From Proteles cristata cristata (Eukaryota; Chordata; Mammalia; Carnivora; Hyaenidae): a stretch of DNA of 64,000 bases. Shown here one piece after another: positions 58,301-64,000 of the stretch. The translations under genes were made by a program, and so were the position numbers. The DNA lies in NCBI GenBank assembly GCA_017311185.1, contig JAESUZ010001514.1:2232001-2296000 (forward strand). The letters are read 5' to 3'. Numbering within the stretch: the stretch's first letter is position 1; each line of letters opens with the position of its first letter. Under the pieces are notes generated by a model, which saw only the letters and a program-made list of their open reading frames with translations, did no database searches and was not told the origin of the DNA.

Positions 58301-60733
58301 TGAGGTTGTTTGTGTAAGTGACGGTATACGTATGTTCGAGTGAGGCTTATATTGGGTCTTGTGTTTATTCATGTACTAATTTTTTAAATTATTTTAGAGA
58401 GAGAGCAAGGGAGGGCAGGGAGAGAAAGAGAGAGAGGGAGAGAGAGAGCGAGAGAGAGAATCTTAAGCAGGATCCACCCTCAGCGCAGAGCCTGATGTGG
58501 GGCTTGATCCCACAGCCCTGGGATCATGACCTGAGCTGAAATCAAGAGTCGGATGATCAACTAGCTGAGCCACCCAGGCGCCTCTCATGCACTTATTACT
58601 AATTTATTTTATTAATTAATTATTAATTAATAACATTAATTAATAATTTATTTATTTCATCACTTTGTGTTTATTGAGCACCAACTGTATACTGGTCCGC
58701 ATCCTAGGAGTTAAGTGTTGGAAGCGTGTGGCTAGCGTGCCCCTCTGGGTTTGGCTAAACTGGCGTGCCCAGTGGCTGTAAGTGACCACATGTGTTTGGG
58801 TGTGTGCGTGGCGGCCTACCTCGTGCCCTAGGCTGCTGACTCTTCGTGCCCTTGGCCCAGGCCCCGGCCTGGCCTTTGTCGTCTACCCACAGGCCATGAC
58901 CATGCTGCCTCTGTCGCCCTTCTGGTCCTTCCTTTTCTTCTTTATGCTCCTGACTCTTGGCTTGGATAGCCAGGTGAGCCGTGTTTGTGCTGGTGGGCCC
59001 CCTGTGGTGTGTGCTTGCGTCTGTGATGGGCGTGCACCAGTGTGTGTCCGTGTGTGATGTCTGTCTTTGTGTGAGATGTGTGACTGTGTGTGTGTGCACC
59101 TGTATGTCGAGGTGCGAGGGTATGGGGGGGCGGAATTCTGACCCCCCTCCCTCCCCCCAGTTTGCCTTCCTGGAGACCATTGTGACAGCTGTGACGGACG
59201 AGTTCCCGTATTACCTGCGGCCCAAGAAGGCTGTGTTCTCGGGGCTCATCTGCGTGGCCATGTACCTGATGGGGCTGGTCCTCACCACCGACGTGAGTGG
59301 GGCTGCAGGGTGGGCGGGCAGCCAGCGGGGGGAGGCAGGGGCCGGCACCCACAGCAGGTCTGTGAGCATTCCCTGGGCTACCTGCTTCTTCCTGTTGAGG
59401 AGGAAGCCAGCCCACCCCCGGCCCCCTTCCCAGAGGCAGCTTGGTCTATGACCCAGAGCCCCGGCTTGGAAGTATATGAGCCCTGGCTTCGTGCACTTGC
59501 TGAAGGACCTCAGGACAAGTAGCTTCCCCTCCCCGAGGCTGTTTCCCCACCAACAAAATGGGAGTCTGTGTCTAGGCTTGGTGTGCGACTCAAGTAAGAT
59601 GATGTGTCCAAAGGGCTTGGCAGGTAGACGGTACTCACCCTGTTGTCATCGTGCCGTCACCGCTGGCCTGGTGGCTTCCTGCCCCCTTCTTGCCTGGAGA
59701 AGGGGTGGCATCAGGGAGCAAGACTGAGGCGAAGGGGCCCCAGAGCTGTGCCTTGTGTTGCAGGGGGGCATGTACTGGCTGGTGCTTCTGGATGACTACA
59801 GCGCCAGCTTCGGGCTAATGGTGGTGGTGATTACCACGTGCCTCGCCGTCACCCGGGTGTATGGTGAGAGGGGCCGTGGGAGGCGGCGGTGAGGCTCCCC
59901 GCCCTGGGAGGACGGGTGTCTCCTCTGGAGCCCCCCCACCCCGCACGGGGTCCCTGGTCCCTGAGGGCCGGGGTCTCCAGTGGGGGCAGCTGGGTGGGGG
60001 AGGGGCTGCCGGTGGGGCCATTCTCCTCCCCTCCCCTGTGCAGGCATCCAGAGGCTCTGCCGGGACATCCACATGATGCTGGGCTTCAAGCCGGGCCTGT
60101 ACTTCCGGGCCTGCTGGCTGTTCCTGTCCCCGGCCACGCTTCTGGTAACGGGTGGGAAAGAAGGCTGCTGGGCTGAGAGTAGGGCTCTGGGCATTCAGGC
60201 TGGTAGGGCTGCCCCGGCCAAGAGTGGACCTGTGTCGCGGCTGAGGGGTGGGTGGGCCCAGGACCTTGGTCCACTCCCGTCCCCCTGGATGTCCCCACCA
60301 TGTCGTAGCCATGCTAGGCCTGGCCCTACCTTTGGTCAGCAAAACAGGTGGGGTGTTCTCAGGCCGCAGGGCCTTAGGGCTGGGGCTTTGGGGCTTCTGT
60401 GTTGCTGTGTGTCCGTGCTCTCTCGGCCTTGAACTTGGAGCGGTTCAGGCACAGCTGGGTGCTTCAGAGCTGGGCTGTCTCAGTCCTTCGGGTGGCGCAG
60501 ACCGGGGCTGCCCCAAGCCCTGGGGCCCGCGAAAGCCCGCTGTGATGCTGGGGCCCCGCCTGCAGGCCCTGCTGGTCTACAGCATCGTCAAGTACCAGCC
60601 CTCAGAGTACGGCAGCTACAGATTCCCGGCCTGGGCAGAGCTGCTGGGCATCCTGATGGGCCTGCTGTCCTGCCTCATGATCCCCGCCGGCATGCTGGTG
60701 GCTGTGCTCCGGGAGGAGGGCTCGCTCTGGGAG
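46290..60733 (+). CDS. SLC6A7: SLC6A7, sodium/chloride-dependent proline transporter PROT (13 of about 14 coding exons; 3' end outside window)
   Basis: Thirteen exons join in frame to 567 codons: 46290-46322, 51708-51891, 53751-53882, 54080-54314, 54672-54810, 56260-56394, 57622-57725, 57856-57980, 58861-58973, 59161-59292, 59764-59863, 60044-60144 and 60566-60733. The product is a plasma-membrane SLC6/LeuT-fold symporter that takes up L-proline with Na+ and Cl- at glutamatergic synapses. Visible hallmarks are the unwound TM1 motif [10 protein letters not shown], the TM6 motif [18 protein letters not shown], the TM8 motif GLDSQFAFLE, a large second extracellular loop with NLT, and twelve hydrophobic segments. 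The sequence tracks the recalled human PROT almost residue for residue. The remaining 70 or so residues (cytoplasmic C-terminus, starting RLQQ in human) were not found up to 64000. Confidence 0.96.
49489..49721 (-). mobile_element. Carnivore tRNA-derived SINE, inverted, with 12-bp target duplication
   Basis: A diverged copy in SLC6A7 intron 1. The flanks cccaaacttctt at 49477-49488 and 49722-49733 match. Confidence 0.88.
50682..50899 (+). mobile_element. Carnivore tRNA-derived SINE, first of a tandem pair
   Basis: A full-length forward copy (ggggcacctgggtggctggg). The aaaaggccagcac flank occurs before it (50666-50678) and after it (50900-50912). Confidence 0.92.
50917..51131 (+). mobile_element. 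Carnivore tRNA-derived SINE, second of a tandem pair
   Basis: A full-length forward copy (ggggcacttgggtggctggg) that follows the second copy of the flank and is followed by a third (51132-51144). It differs from the first at many sites, so it is not a simple recent duplicate of it. Confidence 0.92.
51240..51400 (+). mobile_element. MIR SINE fragment
   Basis: cctgagcctcgatgttcctc, ttatttagctcatagaatta-like text (read cttacttagctcatagaatt) and gcacgtagtaagagctcaat match the MIR 3' half. Confidence 0.6.
51708..51891 (+). CDS. SLC6A7: SLC6A7 coding exon 2 (N-terminus and TM1)
   Basis: Residues 12-72 plus one base of codon 73. It encodes the acidic cytoplasmic N-terminus ([12 protein letters not shown]), then [16 protein letters not shown] and TM1 with the substrate/Na+ binding motif [10 protein letters not shown], ending YTNGG. 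NWT here is cytoplasmic by topology and so is not a glycosylation site. Confidence 0.96.
51892..53750 (+). other. SLC6A7: SLC6A7 intron 2
   Basis: A 1.86-kb phase-1 intron. It includes an inverted SINE (51948-52165) flanked by a 14-bp duplication that begins about 40 bp downstream of the donor, and an L2-like trace near 53.51-53.58 kb. No coding potential is recognised. Confidence 0.85.
51948..52165 (-). mobile_element. Carnivore tRNA-derived SINE (cat type), inverted, with 14-bp target duplication
   Basis: The flanks tggagtgaggtttt at 51934-51947 and 52166-52179 are identical. The insertion lies 56 bp downstream of SLC6A7 exon 2. Its poly-T side faces the donor. Confidence 0.93.
53751..53882 (+). 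CDS. SLC6A7: SLC6A7 coding exon 3 (TM2)
   Basis: Residues 73-116 plus one base: [28 protein letters not shown], the typical SLC6 TM2 with LELSLGQ, then the intracellular [16 protein letters not shown]. Acceptor ctcgcag, donor aag|gtgagg. Confidence 0.96.
53883..54079 (+). other. SLC6A7: SLC6A7 intron 3
   Basis: A compact 197-bp phase-1 intron, GC-rich, with no repeat recognised. A C-rich tract leads into the ccccccag acceptor. Confidence 0.85.
54080..54314 (+). CDS. SLC6A7: SLC6A7 coding exon 4 (TM3 and extracellular loop 2)
   Basis: Residues 117-194 plus two bases. TM3 is [20 protein letters not shown] and onward. Extracellular loop 2 follows, with the conserved SLC6 cysteine pair in [11 protein letters not shown] (disulphide in the family) and one N-glycosylation sequon, NLT. 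The residue after the sequon is G. The recalled human protein has C there (NLTC), which would be a lineage difference, but this needs an alignment. Confidence 0.95.
54315..54671 (+). other. SLC6A7: SLC6A7 intron 4
   Basis: A 357-bp phase-2 intron with a MIR-like fragment (about 54370-54490: aaccccagctcttccgtgaccagctg...gttatgaggattaggg). Nothing else is recognised. Confidence 0.8.
54672..54810 (+). CDS. SLC6A7: SLC6A7 coding exon 5 (end of EL2, TM4)
   Basis: Residues 195-241. [21 protein letters not shown] closes loop 2; TM4 is [20 protein letters not shown], followed by the short cytoplasmic KSSGK. Acceptor cgcacag, donor aag|gtaaag, phase 0. Confidence 0.96.
54811..56259 (+). other. SLC6A7: SLC6A7 intron 5
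   Basis: A 1.45-kb phase-0 intron with no SINE. It has a very G-rich stretch at 54926-54983 with many runs of three or more G on the transcribed-RNA-like strand. Confidence 0.8.
54926..54983 (+). repeat. G-rich run with many G-tracts
   Basis: The plus strand carries at least eight runs of three or more G separated by one to four bases, in SLC6A7 intron 5. This fits the G-quadruplex pattern in the sense RNA. Confidence 0.85.
56260..56394 (+). CDS. SLC6A7: SLC6A7 coding exon 6 (TM5 and EL3)
   Basis: Residues 242-286. TM5 is [20 protein letters not shown]; extracellular loop 3 is [20 protein letters not shown], ending LLSSK. Phase 0 on both sides. Confidence 0.96.
56584..56692 (+). mobile_element. 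Short tRNA-type carnivore SINE (no long cat-type body)
   Basis: ggctcgtagctggctcagtc with ggagcatgcgacttttgatc and gagtttgagccccac, then directly an A/T-rich tail. This short form, tRNA part plus tail, is another CAN-SINE subtype and differs from the copy that follows it immediately. Confidence 0.78.
56693..56907 (+). mobile_element. Carnivore tRNA-derived SINE (long type)
   Basis: Starts ggggcacctcggtggctcag directly at the end of the previous short SINE. The body contains a local duplication of gctgacagt (gtgctgacagtacctgctgacagtg). The tail is caaaataaagaaataaaa. Confidence 0.87.
57095..57290 (-). mobile_element. MIR SINE fragment, antisense
   Basis: agcactttgcacatatgtgg, tcctcagcaccaccctgtaa, gaggctcagggagaagacgt and catacagctaggaagtgggg are in antisense MIR order, in SLC6A7 intron 6. 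Confidence 0.66.
57622..57725 (+). CDS. SLC6A7: SLC6A7 coding exon 7 (TM6)
   Basis: Residues 287-320 plus two bases: [20 protein letters not shown] and [14 protein letters not shown]. This is the unwound TM6 that, with TM1, forms the central substrate and ion site in the SLC6 fold. Donor ag|gtcagt, phase 2. Confidence 0.96.
57856..57980 (+). CDS. SLC6A7: SLC6A7 coding exon 8 (TM7)
   Basis: Completes R321 and encodes residues 322-362. TM7 is [21 protein letters not shown] and onward; extracellular loop 4 begins [14 protein letters not shown]. It is separated from exon 7 by only 130 bp. Acceptor cccggcag, donor cag|gtgggc, phase 1. Confidence 0.96.
58380..58583 (-). mobile_element. Carnivore tRNA-derived SINE, older type, inverted
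   Basis: On plus it ends gatcatgacctgagctgaaatc..agctgagccacccaggcgcc. The interior (aatcttaagcaggatccacc) follows the older carnivore form rather than the cat type. A long GA tract (58396-58460) marks its inner CT repeat. Confidence 0.85.
58601..58658. repeat. AT-only TAAT-rich low-complexity block
   Basis: Almost purely A and T, with many TTAATTAA-type palindromic words, in SLC6A7 intron 8 next to an inverted SINE. Confidence 0.85.
58861..58973 (+). CDS. SLC6A7: SLC6A7 coding exon 9 (EL4 and TM8)
   Basis: Residues 363-400. It carries [20 protein letters not shown] of extracellular loop 4, then the TM8 part [18 protein letters not shown]. The D and S of GLDSQ correspond to the conserved Na2-site region of the family. 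Confidence 0.96.
58974..59160 (+). other. SLC6A7: SLC6A7 intron 9, UG-rich
   Basis: A 187-bp phase-0 intron, strongly enriched in TG/GTGTG words from just after its donor to about 59110, with a C-rich acceptor tract (ccctccctccccccag). Confidence 0.85.
59161..59292 (+). CDS. SLC6A7: SLC6A7 coding exon 10 (end of TM8, start of TM9)
   Basis: Residues 401-444: [15 protein letters not shown], the cytoplasmic PYYLRPKKA, and TM9 [20 protein letters not shown]. Phase 0 on both sides. Confidence 0.96.
59293..59763 (+). other. SLC6A7: SLC6A7 intron 10
   Basis: A 471-bp phase-0 intron. A MIR-like fragment spans about 59450-59640 (ctggcttcgtgcacttgctgaaggacctcaggacaagtag...). No other feature is seen. 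Confidence 0.75.
59764..59863 (+). CDS. SLC6A7: SLC6A7 coding exon 11 (TM10)
   Basis: Residues 445-477 plus one base: [17 protein letters not shown], then [16 protein letters not shown]. Donor tatg|gtgaga, phase 1. Confidence 0.96.
60044..60144 (+). CDS. SLC6A7: SLC6A7 coding exon 12 (intracellular loop and TM11)
   Basis: Residues 478-511: [18 protein letters not shown] is cytoplasmic, then [16 protein letters not shown] opens TM11. Acceptor ctgtgcag, donor ctg|gtaacg, phase 0. Confidence 0.96.
60145..60565 (+). other. SLC6A7: SLC6A7 intron 12
   Basis: A 421-bp phase-0 intron, GC-rich, with no repeat recognised. Confidence 0.75.
60566..60733 (+). CDS. SLC6A7: SLC6A7 coding exon 13 (end of TM11, TM12)
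   Basis: Residues 512-567: [20 protein letters not shown] in the last extracellular loop region, then TM12 [20 protein letters not shown] and onward, and the cytoplasmic LREEGSLWE. Donor gag|gtaggt, phase 0. This is the last coding exon inside the window. Confidence 0.96.
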
Positions 60734-62779
60734 GTAGGTCTGCCCCGCCCTTGTCTGCCCTTGGCCTTCCCGACCTGGGGCCGGCCCCGGGCCCACCTGC
60801 TAGAACAGAAAACGTCTGCACCGGCACCTTATCCGGGGCCTAGTAGGCCTTTCCAGCCAGTACCCTGAGCTGTGAATCCTGCTCGGGGTATGGCAGGCTC
60901 AAGGGGCTTCGGGCCCTGCCCGGTGGCCCCGGGTACCATTTGAGGCCTTTGAGGGGGGAGCACACCACTCCAAAGACCACCGATGTGGGCCTGTGTCCAC
61001 ATGTGTTGGGGAGAGGCCAAAGGAATGGTCCAGGGTCCCACTGTGAGCCAGGCGGAGGTCAGGACCTGAATTCCAGTCACCAGCCCAAAGCTTCCCTATG
61101 AAACTTAGGGTTCAGAAGGCAACATCAAGGGGACCCCCGGAGGGTGGGCTGTCACTCTTCTCCTTGGGTCAGCCCACAGGGGACCTGAGAATGGGCTGGT
61201 GGTGGGAGCCCTGCCCACACCAGGCTTTGTGAAGAGATCTAGAAAGCACAGAGAATGCAAGCGGTTTGGGCACGGGGGTCTGCAGGCCTCAGAAGAGGGG
61301 AGTGGGCCAGTGGGTGTGCTGGGTGGGATGCTGTGTGACCACTGCAGTGTCCTGCCCTTCTCTGAGCCTCATCACAGTCTCAGGACTTCTGAGGCCATGG
61401 GTGTGGAGTTCTCTGGCGGCAAGAGGCTGTCATAGTAAGCAGAGCTGATTGAGGCTGCTGGGGCCTGGAAAGAGTCCAGGGACCCCCAAATATACCCCAC
61501 ATATCCCATCCGATGTGTGCTGGAGCCAGCTAGCACTGGTTCATAAGAGCTAATTGTTAAGTATTCAGGGATACCGTGAGCCAGTTGTGAAGCCAGTGAT
61601 AACTTGAAATTGACCTTGGTGGGGTATTTACACCAGTGGAACTGGCTACAAATCAAGATTCCCACGCCCCTCTAAGCACTGCCGCCAGCCTGCCTGCCAG
61701 CTCCCTGCTTCTCCCTCCCCCCATAGAGCTCCATGGCTCCACAGCTGTCCCTCACCCCTCCTTCATATCTCCACCTAGAGAAAGGCTCAGAGCCCTCCCT
61801 CTGTAGGAGTGGGTTGTGGCTGCGCCACACAGACCACAGGCCAGACCTGGAGTCCAGCCACCACTCTGTCTCTAACTGCTGTGTGACTAGGAGCAAAGCC
61901 CTTGCCTTCTCTGAACCTCAGAAGCCCCACCTGTACTTCTAAGGGGAACCTGCCTCCTTGCCTGACAGCCAGGTGTCTGCAAAGAAAAGGAGGAGAGGGG
62001 TGTTTCTTAAGGTGGAGGGTTCCAGCCCCCTGGAAGTTCATGGTTCCCAAGCTTTGCTGTGCCTCCCTCCTGCCCTGAGCCCACAGCCACCAACAGCCAG
62101 GTAGAGGGCCATGTTATTGTGGGGTGAGCACTACACAGTGCTCCTTGCCTGGCTCTGGACTCCCGCCTTCAGAAACCAGGGCTTTTAGCAGTTTCTGGGG
62201 TCTGCCTTTTGCCAGCTGTGTGACCCTAAGCAAGTTAACGCACCTCTCTGAACCTTGCTTCCTTGTCCTTAATGTGCGGACAGTGATACCTACCCATAAG
62301 GGTTGCTGTGAGAAGAAAAGAGGCTCACCGACATAGAGCTATGAGAAGTAGAGAAGCAGAGTATTTTAAGTTTAGGATGGACTCAGACCCCAGGATGCCC
62401 ACTGAGTGACCTTGGGCAAGTCGACTGACCTTGCTGAACTTCACTTCCAGATACTATCTATGGGAGTAGGGGATGAAAGTCACAATGCCCTTTTCCCAAG
62501 GACACTGTGAGGATTGAAGAAGCCCACATTTAGCTTAGGGCTGGAACATGGTGAATGTTTTGTTCCACACCAGGGACTCTCACAGGGGTGATTTTGCCCT
62601 CGGAGGCTGTTTGGTAATGTGTGGAGGCAATTTGATTCTCGTAAGAGGATAGCGTACACAGGGGAAGCTACTGGCCTCCAGCGGGGAGAGGGTAGGGCTC
62701 TGCTAAGCACCCTCCATGTGCAGAACAGCCCTTATGTAGGGACTCTGCAGGCCCAAATGTTCACGGTACTCAGGTCAGG

Positions 62780-63260
62780 AAGCCTTGGGCTAGGCACTAG
62801 TGTGCAGCTGGGAACAGATCTAAGTCCTTGCTCTTGGGGAGCTTGTATTTTAATGGGGAAGACAGACAATAAACAAACAGATACATGAAGGTAGTTGTAA
62901 GTGCTATACTAAAAAAATAATAAAACCAGTGAAAAAAACCCCCAAGTTTAGGAATAGAGAATGATGGAAAGTGGTATTTCGGCCAGGGTGGCTGGGAAGA
63001 CCTCTGGGGGGCAGGGGAGGGGAGAGGCTGCACACTAGGGACAGACACCCGATCAGCAAGGTGATCTACCTAGCTACTTTGAAGGGGAGAGCATTTCAGG
63101 CAGAAGGACAATCCGTGCAAAGGCCCTGAGGCAGGAGGGGCTGGCCTGTTTGAGGGCAGCAAGGGGGTTGGCGAGACTGGATCAGAGCAGGTGTAGGGAG
63201 AGGGAGAGTGGGCGGAGCTGACGTCAGAGAGGCAGACAGGGGCCGGGACATGGAGGCAGC
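62780..63260 (-). mobile_element. L2 LINE 3' fragment, antisense
   Basis: The plus strand shows the reverse-complement L2 order: ggagcttgtattttaatggg, acagacaataaacaaacaga, agcatttcaggcagaaggac and tgcaaaggccctgaggcagg. It lies in SLC6A7 intron 13. Confidence 0.7.
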
Positions 63261-63779
63261 GGTAGCACTTTGGGTTCCCTTCCAAGTGAGATGGCAAGCT
63301 GGCAAGTTTCTGGGAAGTGGGCTGACGTACTCTACAACAGCTCAGGAACTGTCACCTTGCTTTGAGTATGGAGCCATGCTAGGCCCCCGGCCAAGGGCGC
63401 TGCACACGTTATCCTCCTTGAATCTGCACCCAGCAGGCTGCACTTAATGTTGGTGGTCCATCGGCCTTCAGGGCTCTGGGGCTCTTCTCCCTGCAGGGCA
63501 GGCAGAAGGCTTTGGGAATGAAGCCTGAAAAGGGAGGAACCCCAGAACGTCCAGACTTAGTCATTGCCTTAGTCACCTCCCTCCTCCCATGGAAACTGGA
63601 GCCTGAGAAGGAAAGGTCAGCAGAGTCAGAGCGAGGCCAAATGTTAGACATTTGGAGGCTCAGGACAGTCCTGTCCCGCTTCTCCCGGCTCAAGGCTCTT
63701 CCCCGAAGCTCCCAGCTCCTTAGGACTCAGCATTTAGGGCAAGGGCCCCAGAGTGGGCTCCTGGATCACAGTGATTGCA

Positions 63780-63955
63780 GCCACCATCTACTGGGCCTTA
63801 CTCTGTTCCCAGCACCCTGCTAAGTGCCTGCGGGTGAGGGCATCGTGACCCCCAGCTTACAGAGGAGGAAATGAGCATGGAAGCTTAAATTCCGTGCCCC
63901 CAGGCCACCCAGCTTGTTAGAGCACAGCAGGACTCCCATCTAGGCATGTGACTCA
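63780..63955 (-). mobile_element. MIR SINE fragment, antisense
   Basis: ctgctaagtgcctgcgggtg, ccagcttacagaggaggaaa and ggccacccagcttgttagag match an antisense MIR. Confidence 0.55.
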
Positions 63956-64000
63956 TCCCCTGGGGAAGTGCTACCACACTCGCCCCCTGGGATTCTTGCA

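Larger units (their letters stand above)
57981..58860 (+). other. SLC6A7: SLC6A7 intron 8
   Basis: An 880-bp phase-1 intron. The part from about 58.13 to 58.35 kb is rich in TG and GTG words. It is followed by an inverted old carnivore SINE (58380-58583) and an AT-rich TAAT-rich block (58601-58658). Confidence 0.8.
60734..64000 (+). other. SLC6A7: SLC6A7 intron 13 (runs off the right edge)
   Basis: The last 3.27 kb begins with the donor gtaggt and contains no sequence that could encode the expected C-terminal start RLQQ. It holds MIR fragments near 61.85-61.93 and 62.2-62.35 kb, an antisense L2 fragment (62780-63260) and a further MIR near 63.78-63.95 kb. No SINE of the cat type is present. 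Confidence 0.75.

Noticed and set aside
60734..64000. Search for the final SLC6A7 exon (C-terminal tail)
   Set aside because: No sequence encoding the expected RLQQ start or the acidic end follows an acceptor in this stretch, so the exon is taken to lie beyond the window.
1..64000. CRISPR arrays, operons, phage or other microbial systems
   Set aside because: The window is clearly mammalian, with introns, SINEs, MIRs and L2s. The regular repeats seen are microsatellites or transposon copies.

Overview
This is mammalian nuclear DNA, almost certainly from a felid. About fifteen tRNA-Lys-derived carnivore SINEs carry the long cat-type body (recurring words: gctcaggtcatgatctc, gggctctgtgctgacagct, cagagcctggagcctg). 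They sit in a background of old MIR and L2 fragments, and the genes have GT-AG introns and CpG-rich first exons. Gene content and order match the human 5q32 neighbourhood PDGFRB - CDX1 - SLC6A7.

Layout. 1-13526 is the 5' part of PDGFRB intron 1 (minus strand). 13527-13965 is the non-coding first exon of PDGFRB, with two 4-codon uORFs. About 13966-14110 is its TATA-less promoter, with an inverted CCAAT box, a GC box and a G-quadruplex-type run. About 14.1-24.1 kb is the spacer between PDGFRB and CDX1, which are transcribed divergently. CDX1 (plus strand) is complete: TATA box at 24274, ATG at 24401, coding exons 24401-24845, 39048-39193 and 39726-39935 (266 aa), and poly(A) signals at 40689 and 40768. 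About 40.8-45.9 kb is intergenic. SLC6A7 (plus strand) starts in a CpG island, with its ATG at 46290. Thirteen coding exons were placed, and all keep frame across canonical splice sites (567 codons to 60733). The last exon, for the cytoplasmic C-terminus, lies beyond the window.

The three genes act in different settings: PDGFRB is a mesenchymal/pericyte receptor tyrosine kinase, CDX1 an intestinal and axial homeodomain factor, and SLC6A7 a brain high-affinity proline transporter. Nothing here links them functionally beyond conserved synteny. I found no unknown coding system. The most interesting material is in small regulatory and structural details: overlapping or short uORFs, promoter motifs, a double SINE insertion with a triplicated target site, short exact tandem duplications, and UG-rich introns. 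Comparisons with human proteins and UTRs are from memory, not from a search.
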